Below are positions 1-5,086 of a DNA stretch of 5,086 nt, piece after piece (the first letter of the stretch is position 1; the number at the start of each line of letters is the position of its first letter). Source of the stretch: Burkholderiales bacterium (GTDB lineage: Bacteria; Pseudomonadota; Gammaproteobacteria; Burkholderiales; Casimicrobiaceae); assembly GCA_025354075.1 (NCBI GenBank), contig JANXNO010000360.1, positions 1 to 5,086 on the forward strand, read 5' to 3'. The notes beneath the pieces are model-generated. The model did not search any database, was not told the DNA's origin, and worked only from the letters and a program-made list of their open reading frames with translations. The position numbers and the translations under genes are program-made.

Positions 1-1
1 C

Positions 2-2086
2 CGAGAGGTTCGTCTCTGTACCTCTACTACGGCGCTGTTTGACCTGAGATCGGCGTGCGGTGACAACACAAAAACGATCGTAAGCGACGTCAAAACCATT
101 AATTTCGGACAAGTCTCCGTTCCGTCCCTTCAAGTCTATAACCCGACACTTGCAACATCCGTGCAATCAGGTCAGGCGCTCGGTGCTTTTCAGTTCTCCG
201 TCTGGAATGCGGGAAGCGGGCCAGCTACAGGTTTAACCTGCGGCGCGCGGCTAAATACGACGGGCAGTTCGTCTTCGTGTTCTTTAGATTCAACGTCGCT
301 AAGTTCTTTAACTGAGACTACTTGTCGATGCTCAGGCTTCGGTGCGGTAAACAGTTCCGGCGTCGTGACCTTAACTGCAAGCGGAGATGGCGGATTGACA
401 GCGAGCAATTCAGTTGGTTTTACAGTGACGACGCCAGTCGCTGGCGAAGTGACTCAAATTACCATCAATAAGCCGGTCATTACAGGTACCGCTTCGTCAA
501 GTTCTGGCAACTCTGCGACACTCACGATGACAACCAGCAATCCGTCATCGACGATAACAGGTACAACACTCAAAGTGTTTTATGCGTCGTCCCCCAACGT
601 TGCTAACAATCTCGCCGCGCAGGCAGATTTCTCCCCAAGCAGCACATTGTCGATTGCGTCAGGTAGCGACTCTAAAGTATTCACGCTTGCCGTACCGAGC
701 ACACTGACCGCAGGATACTTCAAGGTGTGTCTCCTCAACCAGGGCACATCAAACTGGCAAGCTTGCGGAAGCACTACTTTGTCCAAAGAGAGCGCATGGT
801 CTGACTTAGTCAGTTTTGGTCCGCCACCGCCTCCGCCCGCTGCGGCCACGGTCACGTTCTCTGCTGCGCCTGGGAACTTGACGGTCGGCACGACGGCAAG
901 CTATGACATTAACGCCGTATCGACTACAGCAAGTGCGCTACTAGCGGGCCCTTTGACTTTATCTATTGCTCTGCCCAGCAATATGGAGTTCGTGCCCGCT
1001 GGTTCTTCAAGTGGATGCGCGCTAGCTCCTTCCAATAACCGCACGATTCAATGCTCCTTGTTAACGGTCGGTTCGTTGCCAGCCACTGTAGGGGAAACAC
1101 GTACTATCGTTGTCCGGCCACTTTCAGGCGCGGGCGGGACGGCGCAAAGTGTCGTCGCACTTGTGGCCGGCGCTGGAACAACTAGCATCAGTTGTACTAC
1201 CGGTACGTCAGGTTGCAAAACGTCCAGCCCACTAACGCCGGCGTTTTACGATTTAACCGCCCCGACTTCGACGATTCAGTTGCCTACTAGTACCGCGCCA
1301 GTGAACATTACTTGCGGAAAGACGGGAACAGTTATCGAGCCGGCAACCGCTGCATGCTCGTTACTTGTCACGTACAGCGACTTGACCACATTGACCACTG
1401 CAGCAGCGCCAAAGCTGTATGTGTCTGGCGTAGCGACGATCACGCTATGCGCTTCGGGCACATCCAGCAACACGTCATGCACAGCGACGCTTGACGGTGC
1501 CAAAACCGTCAAAACAATCGCCGTCACAGCGGCGTCAAATGAAACGCCCGTCAATTACGAGAACAGTCTCACAAACAATTCGTTCACGGTGTACACGAGC
1601 GCTCCCCCCCCACCTACGTGTACCAATCAAGCAGGTGCGGCCAATGTTTCGCTCAACGGTAACGTTGACTTTGGAACGCCCTCAGTCGATGCGTTTATGT
1701 CAGGGCAACAGGTCTACGTGATTGAATTAATCCCGGGGCCTTTCATGGCTACTCTTGGCCGAAATCAACTTAACTTGCTATCCTGGAATGTTCGCTCTGG
1801 CAGTGCAACACGAGAAGTGAGCGTCTCGCCCTGTCGCGGTGATTTCACCTCCACTGCCGCTCAGCGTTTGTATTTGGGCGGTCCTAACGACGCGCCAGGT
1901 GATGGCGGCGGGTTTACTTGGCTGCTGGACGAACCAAATCGCACGGCAGGCGTATCCTTTCGTACGGCAAGAATTACGTCGGACAGAAATTATTACGTTA
2001 ATTTCAGAAACACATCCTGCCTAGGTAGTAGCTATGGCCCCGACACGTGCGTAATGTATTGGTTCGCTGTACCAGCAGGCAACTAA
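2..2086 (+). CDS. Large exported Ig-like/DUF11-like repeat protein, 3' part (5' end outside window)
   Basis: This is the C-terminal 694 residues of a large, probably secreted or surface-exposed protein. The frame is open from the left edge, so the GTG at 161 is an internal codon and the true start lies upstream. Residue numbers below count from position 2. Residues ~1-140 and ~145-273 look like two Ser/Thr-rich beta-sandwich modules. A PPPPPP linker (274-279) leads to a module (~280-410) resembling DUF11/CARDB-type domains. Another Thr/Ser-rich module (~419-533) follows, then an APPPP linker and a distinct C-terminal domain (~539-694). That domain has the landmarks SPCRGDF, a Gly/Asp-rich GDGGGFTW stretch, NYYVNFRN and paired cysteines near the end (SCLG, TCVMY). 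I have the impression of similar endings in other proteobacterial hypothetical proteins but cannot name a family. About 20 cysteines, often in nearby pairs, fit disulfides formed outside the cytoplasm. No LPXTG, PEP-CTERM or autotransporter barrel is visible. An adhesin-like role is inference. The stop overlaps the next gene's ATG. Confidence 0.88.
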   Translation, partial: REVRLCTSTTALFDLRSACGDNTKTIVSDVKTINFGQVSVPSLQVYNPTLATSVQSGQALGAFQFSVWNAGSGPATGLTCGARLNTTGSSSSCSLDSTSLSSLTETTCRCSGFGAVNSSGVVTLTASGDGGLTASNSVGFTVTTPVAGEVTQITINKPVITGTASSSSGNSATLTMTTSNPSSTITGTTLKVFYASSPNVANNLAAQADFSPSSTLSIASGSDSKVFTLAVPSTLTAGYFKVCLLNQGTSNWQACGSTTLSKESAWSDLVSFGPPPPPPAAATVTFSAAPGNLTVGTTASYDINAVSTTASALLAGPLTLSIALPSNMEFVPAGSSSGCALAPSNNRTIQCSLLTVGSLPATVGETRTIVVRPLSGAGGTAQSVVALVAGAGTTSISCTTGTSGCKTSSPLTPAFYDLTAPTSTIQLPTSTAPVNITCGKTGTVIEPATAACSLLVTYSDLTTLTTAAAPKLYVSGVATITLCASGTSSNTSCTATLDGAKTVKTIAVTAASNETPVNYENSLTNNSFTVYTSAPPPPTCTNQAGAANVSLNGNVDFGTPSVDAFMSGQQVYVIELIPGPFMATLGRNQLNLLSWNVRSGSATREVSVSPCRGDFTSTAAQRLYLGGPNDAPGDGGGFTWLLDEPNRTAGVSFRTARITSDRNYYVNFRNTSCLGSSYGPDTCVMYWFAVPAGN
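1604..1611 (+). repeat. C8 homopolymer tract inside the exported-protein gene
   Basis: Eight consecutive C residues encode part of the APPPP linker just before the C-terminal domain. By direct reading, loss of one C would put translation into a frame that stops at 1719-1721. Gain of one C would stop it at 1660-1662. Either change would remove the C-terminal domain and end translation well before the overlap with the next gene. Whether the tract actually varies cannot be told from one sequence. Confidence 0.6.
2074..2079 (+). promoter_or_regulatory. Shine-Dalgarno-like site for the parvulin-like gene, inside the upstream gene
   Basis: AGCAGG lies six bases before ATG 2086, within the last codons of the upstream gene. 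It is a partial match to the anti-Shine-Dalgarno complement. Its spacing favours 2086 over the GTG at 2047 as the start, and its position fits reinitiation by ribosomes finishing the upstream gene at the overlapping TAATG. Confidence 0.5.
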
Positions 2087-3159
2087 TGATCGAGTGCCAT
2101 TTTTTTATTGCCCTAAGTAGGCGATTCTTCGTACTGTTGTTTTTGTCGTTTGTGGCTGCCGTATCAGCGCAAGATGGCAGCGTCCTCGCACGCCGCGGCA
2201 ATCTTGCTCCAGTACTGGAGCGCGACATCGAAGCCGCCTTGTTCGCGCGAAGCCCGGCCGTGCAGAAACAGCTATTAGGCGAGACGAGTGCGTCGCGCCA
2301 AATCGCAGAAGAAATTCTGTTGATTCGTGAGTGGGAAAAAATAAGTGAGCGATACGGGCCTGCCTCACAAGAGGCCCTCTACATTCGCTATCAAGAAGGC
2401 GTAGCGGCAGTAAAAGCGGGCGCAGACATTGCGGAACGCGAGGCAAGGTTAGCAACTTCTGTTGCTACGGTAGATTCGCGGGCACGTGAGCTCTGGCTTC
2501 GCGACCAAAAAAGCTATTTGCGAAACGCCGCTGCGACGGTAACTGCTCTTCAGATTGACGTGGGTACGCGCGGGTACGCTGACAGCATCAAGCGATGGAC
2601 AGAAATCAGCCGCGAAGTGAAACGCAAGATTCCTTTTGCCACAATCGCGCAAAAATGGACTGACGACCGAAAGACGCAACGTAAAGAGCGCTTGGTAACT
2701 TTCCGCGTTGAGGCGAGTCAAGCCGACGGCGATCTCTACAAGGCTGTTTTTGAGACTTTGGCTATTGGCGCGATATCAGAGCCTATCGCGACGCGATTTG
2801 GGTGGCTAGTGCTCCAAGTTAATGAGCGCGTACCGCCCACGGTTATGCCGTTTGAAGAGGCCAAACTAGGCATCGTCGAAAAAATCCTGACCGGCATTGC
2901 CGCCGAAGCGCGTAATAAATTTATAGCCAATCTCAAAAACGAATCGCCCGTATTTTACGGGCGTCTTGCAACAGACCTACCGACCCGCGACACTGCCGTA
3001 GGCTCTGGCAATGTGACACAAAAAATTGGTGAGGTTCAGGGCAGTGACATTGCTGACCCCGTCAAGCTTCAAAATGCAATCCGACAGGCGCAAGAAGTTA
3101 TACGAGCCACATCGCGCGGCGATGACAGTTTCGTTCCGCCCGTCACTGCGCCAAAATGA
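2086..3159 (+). CDS. Secreted parvulin-like (SurA/PrsA-type) peptidyl-prolyl isomerase or chaperone
   Basis: This 357-residue protein is predicted to act in the periplasm. Residues 1-28 form a Sec signal peptide: charged SRR, hydrophobic core FFVLLFLSFVAAV and signal peptidase I site VSA|QDG. Residues ~30-140 are helical and charged, like the N-terminal chaperone region of SurA/PrsA proteins. The parvulin-like domain spans ~146-250: first strand VTALQIDV, helix with FATIAQKWTDDR (184-195), then a stretch ending GAISEPIATRFGWLVLQV (228-245), which matches the family pattern GxxSxPxxTxFGxH. Catalytic parvulins have His in the first strand and in GYHII. Here the equivalent positions are Q156 and L241, and the usual GGxLG motif is replaced by QRKERLVTF, so isomerase activity is doubtful. 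A polar tail of ~100 residues follows. I chose ATG 2086 because it overlaps the upstream TAA and has AGCAGG six bases before it. The in-frame GTG at 2047 would put 13 extra residues before the signal peptide. The coupling suggests a helper dedicated to the upstream protein. The general family is likely; the exact subfamily is not known. Confidence 0.85.
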   Translation: MIECHFFIALSRRFFVLLFLSFVAAVSAQDGSVLARRGNLAPVLERDIEAALFARSPAVQKQLLGETSASRQIAEEILLIREWEKISERYGPASQEALYIRYQEGVAAVKAGADIAEREARLATSVATVDSRARELWLRDQKSYLRNAAATVTALQIDVGTRGYADSIKRWTEISREVKRKIPFATIAQKWTDDRKTQRKERLVTFRVEASQADGDLYKAVFETLAIGAISEPIATRFGWLVLQVNERVPPTVMPFEEAKLGIVEKILTGIAAEARNKFIANLKNESPVFYGRLATDLPTRDTAVGSGNVTQKIGEVQGSDIADPVKLQNAIRQAQEVIRATSRGDDSFVPPVTAPK

Positions 3160-3170
3160 TACGTGACGGG
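3139..3170 (+). terminator. Inverted repeat across the stop codon of the parvulin-like gene (possible terminator or mRNA hairpin)
   Basis: CCCGTCAC (3139-3146) and GTGACGGG (3163-3170) are perfect reverse complements, giving an 8-bp GC-rich stem with a 16-base loop that contains the TGA stop (3157-3159). No T tract follows, so it does not qualify as a classical intrinsic terminator. It could be an mRNA-stabilising hairpin, a weak or Rho-assisted terminator, or chance. The loop is larger than usual for terminators. Confidence 0.35.
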
Positions 3171-3386
3171 TTGCACGCAGTCGGCAGCATGTTTCACTGC
3201 GGCCTCCAGGGCTGAAAATTGCCACGGGTTTTTTCGATCTGGAATTGTTTTTTGCCAAACAGACATCGGTGTGCCCCGTCGCACCGATCCAAATGCGCAA
3301 CAGCATTCGTACAGCCGCTTGCCGAGGCGAGGTGCGCCGCGAGATTAAGTGACTGTTACGCCTCAGGTTCGCACTATTCGCGCTAA
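3160..3386. other. Intergenic region before the GT41 gene
   Basis: These 227 bases hold no gene I can support. They contain the right arm of the inverted repeat at the parvulin-like stop codon, two T6 tracts (3229-3234 and 3248-3253) and the hairpin at 3265-3288. The best promoter-like pairing I can find, TTGCCG near 3320 followed about 18 bases later by GATTAA, matches poorly and is not called. The GT41 gene may therefore be read through from upstream or use a promoter I cannot recognise. A frame open from 3167 to 3352 reads fairly like protein but has no early start codon. Confidence 0.6.
3265..3288. repeat. Intergenic hairpin with 7-bp perfect arms
   Basis: ATCGGTG (3265-3271) and CACCGAT (3282-3288) are perfect reverse complements. 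The stem can extend inward by a G.U pair and a G-C pair, leaving the six-base loop CCCCGT. No T run follows on either strand, so it is not an obvious terminator. A palindromic protein-binding site, a structured 5' leader for the GT41 gene, or chance are all possible. Confidence 0.4.
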
Positions 3387-5086
3387 ATGCGTACTCAAGC
3401 GGAGCCTTTCGATCACGAATATTTTCGTCATTTCCGCGGCGATATCGGCATGCTAGAAGCCGAGTGTCTGCGATCGATCGAACAAATTGCTGATCATCCG
3501 CACGCGAGATTGCGGCTGGCCCAGCTTGATTATGATCGAGGCGAGATCGTGCGAGCGCGCGAGCACTTAATCATTGCGGTCAACGGAGCACGTCGCCAGC
3601 GATTGCGCGAAGAGGGAACAGAAATTTATGTCCTCTTTTCTCTGCTTGAACGTACTGCCGGAGACCTCAAAACTGCGTTGGCGGCAGCCAGAGCAGGGCT
3701 CTCGCAGTGTGGTGAAAATGCACGGCTCATTTGGCAGGAGTGTGAAGCGCTGCGTTTGCTCGGAAACACTTTGCAGCGAGTACATCGACTGAACCGCCTC
3801 GCAGCGCTGAATCCTGCCGATAGAGACGTGCTGGTGGAATTGGGTCTGGCGCTTTTATCCACGTCCAGCGCGCCTCAGGCGCTTCGCCCTCTGCGCCAAG
3901 CAATCGAATTAGGTGTGGATGATCCAGAGGTCGTATTGGCGCTGGCGAGGCTTGAAATACGCGCCGACAATTTTGATGCAGCCAGCACGTTACTGCATGC
4001 GCTCGAAGTCAAGCAGCCAGAAAATCTTGGTGTTATCGCAGCGTTATGGGAATCGTACAAATTGCAGTGCCGTTGGGACGAGTCGGAGCGTTTTGAACGG
4101 AGCATGGTGGAGCACATTGAAGCCGGCAGCGTTCACCCATGGCTCGCACCCTTCGTGCTTTTGTGCGCAGATATTTCGCCACAGACGTTACGCGATTACG
4201 CGGAGCGACTGGCAAAGGCTCATCGACAGCCTTTATCGCCGCTGGCGTCGCCAACCCCGCCAAGGACTTCTACGGAAAAACTGCGAGTTGGATACTTATC
4301 AGCCGATTTTCATCATCACGCCACCGCCATGCTGATTGCGGGCTTGTTTGAGCATCATGATGGCGGGCGAATTGATGTGTTCGCGTACAGCTATGGTCCC
4401 CGTGTGGATGATGAGTACCGGCAAAGGCTCAAAAACGCCATTCCGCAATGGCGAGATCTAAATGAGCTTTCGGATCGGGAGGCTGCCCAACAGATTGCGA
4501 ACGACCATATCGACGTTCTCGTTGAAATGAAAGGCCACACGCTGGGAGCTCGTCCTGATATTGCCGCGCACCGCCCAGCACCCCTCATCGCTCACTATCT
4601 GGGCTATCCCGGCACCCTGTGCGCCGACGGTGTTCACTATCAAATTGCTGATGAGATAGTGGTGCCGGTTGAGGATGAGTCTCTGTACGTCGAGAAGATT
4701 TTGCGCATGCCGAATTGTTATCAGGTGAATGACAGCGCGCGTGCGCGTCCGATTGAAAGGTCGCGTAACGCCCTTGGTTTGCCCGAGGATGCTGTTGTTC
4801 TTTGCAATTTCAATCACGCATTGAAATGGAATGCGCTGTACTTCGATCTCTGGCTGCATGCAGTGGCGCAGGTGCCCAATGCATGCCTTTGGCTGCTCGA
4901 TCCGGGTCAGGCGGCGAGGCAGGCTTTGTCAGTACGCGCCGAAGCTGCAGGTGTGGCAGCACGGCTTTATTGGGCGCCCAAACTGCCTCTCGCTGAACAC
5001 CTTGAGAGGCTGGCATCGGCTGATTTGGCGTTGGATCAGCTCCCGTGCGCTTCGCACACTACAGCCAGCGATGCGTTGTGGATGGG
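3387..5086 (+). CDS. TPR-containing O-GlcNAc transferase-type glycosyltransferase (GT41, SPINDLY/OGT family), 3' end outside window
   Basis: The frame runs 566 complete codons without a stop to the right edge. TAA (3384-3386) sits directly before ATG 3387, so this is the most upstream ATG possible. ATG 3450 is an alternative, and neither has a good Shine-Dalgarno sequence. Residues ~39-65 and ~142-245 are TPR-like helical hairpins, for example around YDRGEIVRAREHL and VLVELGLAL. The catalytic N-lobe begins at KLRVGYLSADFHHHATAML (298-316), and His311 aligns with the UDP-GlcNAc-pocket histidine His498 of human OGT. HRPAPL and LGYPGT (405-410) are family hallmarks. In the C-lobe, CNFNHALK places Lys480 on human Lys842, and SHTTASDALW (556-565) matches the HTT-x-x-D nucleotide-binding motif. 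By hand alignment human His558 becomes Gln354. Family members transfer a sugar from a UDP-sugar to Ser/Thr in the cytoplasm. Roughly 100 or more C-terminal residues should lie beyond the window. Family assignment is firm; donor and target are unknown, though the neighbouring Ser/Thr-rich exported protein is a candidate target. Confidence 0.92.
   Translation, partial: MRTQAEPFDHEYFRHFRGDIGMLEAECLRSIEQIADHPHARLRLAQLDYDRGEIVRAREHLIIAVNGARRQRLREEGTEIYVLFSLLERTAGDLKTALAAARAGLSQCGENARLIWQECEALRLLGNTLQRVHRLNRLAALNPADRDVLVELGLALLSTSSAPQALRPLRQAIELGVDDPEVVLALARLEIRADNFDAASTLLHALEVKQPENLGVIAALWESYKLQCRWDESERFERSMVEHIEAGSVHPWLAPFVLLCADISPQTLRDYAERLAKAHRQPLSPLASPTPPRTSTEKLRVGYLSADFHHHATAMLIAGLFEHHDGGRIDVFAYSYGPRVDDEYRQRLKNAIPQWRDLNELSDREAAQQIANDHIDVLVEMKGHTLGARPDIAAHRPAPLIAHYLGYPGTLCADGVHYQIADEIVVPVEDESLYVEKILRMPNCYQVNDSARARPIERSRNALGLPEDAVVLCNFNHALKWNALYFDLWLHAVAQVPNACLWLLDPGQAARQALSVRAEAAGVAARLYWAPKLPLAEHLERLASADLALDQLPCASHTTASDALWM

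Noticed and set aside
161..2086. Exported-protein gene starting at GTG 161
   Set aside because: The same frame is open and similar in composition back to position 2, with no Shine-Dalgarno sequence or signal peptide at 161. The start lies upstream of the window.
2..2086. Enrichment of N-x-S/T sequons in the exported protein as a sign of HMW1C-type glycosylation
   Set aside because: I count about 11 sequons, roughly what such a Ser/Thr-rich composition would give by chance, and the GT41 protein here has the OGT rather than the HMW1C architecture.
2047..3159. Parvulin-like gene starting at GTG 2047
   Set aside because: It would place 13 extra residues, including two positive charges and a Cys, ahead of a well-formed signal peptide. 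ATG 2086 has the SD-like site and the stop/start overlap.
3156..3215. 19-codon ORF starting in an ATGA overlap with the parvulin-like stop
   Set aside because: It is too short, has no recognisable features and no supporting context beyond the overlap.
2977..3306. Minus-strand ORF of 109 codons over the parvulin-like 3' end and the gap
   Set aside because: It is mostly antisense to a supported gene, resembles no family I know and shows no ribosome binding site.
3163..3348. 61-codon ORF with GTG start in the intergenic gap
   Set aside because: The composition is unlike a structured protein (many Cys, Arg and His in a mixed order), there is no Shine-Dalgarno sequence, and its start is part of an inverted repeat.
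3320..3350. Sigma-70 promoter TTGCCG/GATTAA before the GT41 gene
   Set aside because: The -10 element matches the consensus at only about half its positions, too weak to call.
3913..4335. Plus-strand ORF of 140 codons inside the GT41 gene
   Set aside because: It is an out-of-frame shadow: the GT41 frame shows family motifs across the same bases.

Overview
The window looks like a piece of a Gram-negative, probably proteobacterial, chromosome. Base composition is moderate, by eye a little above 50% GC. The Gram-negative call rests on a Sec-exported SurA/PpiD-like periplasmic protein and on a bacterial TPR-containing GT41 glycosyltransferase. The style of the proteins suggests Betaproteobacteria, perhaps Burkholderiales, but that is an impression and I cannot name a genus. 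All three supported genes lie on the + strand. I see no RNA genes, insertion sequences, CRISPR arrays or phage genes.

Layout. (1) Positions 1-2086 hold the 3' part (694 codons) of a large Ser/Thr/Ala-rich, cysteine-containing exported protein. It is built of Ig-like/DUF11-like beta-sandwich modules joined by polyproline linkers and ends in a distinct C-terminal domain. Its reading frame is open to the left edge, so the real start is outside the window. (2) Positions 2086-3159 encode a 357-residue secreted parvulin-like (SurA/PrsA-type) protein with a clear signal peptide. Its ATG shares one base with the stop codon of the first gene (TAATG). (3) Positions 3160-3386 are a 227-base gap with two inverted repeats and two T6 tracts but no gene I can support. 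(4) From 3387 to the right edge runs an open frame of 566 complete codons. It encodes a TPR plus O-GlcNAc-transferase-type (GT41, SPINDLY/OGT family) protein that is cut off before its stop codon.

How they may work together (inference). The first two genes are almost certainly one transcriptional and translational unit. The parvulin-like protein is therefore a good candidate for a dedicated periplasmic chaperone of the large surface or secreted protein. It lacks both histidines typical of catalytic parvulins, which suggests a holdase rather than an isomerase. The GT41 enzyme follows in the same direction and keeps its key sugar-nucleotide-binding and catalytic residues. The arrangement of a big extracellular beta-rich protein, a folding helper and a cytoplasmic GT41 transferase recalls HMW1-type adhesin loci, where a GT41 enzyme (HMW1C) glycosylates the adhesin before export. 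This is the most interesting hypothesis in the window, but neither end of the locus is visible.
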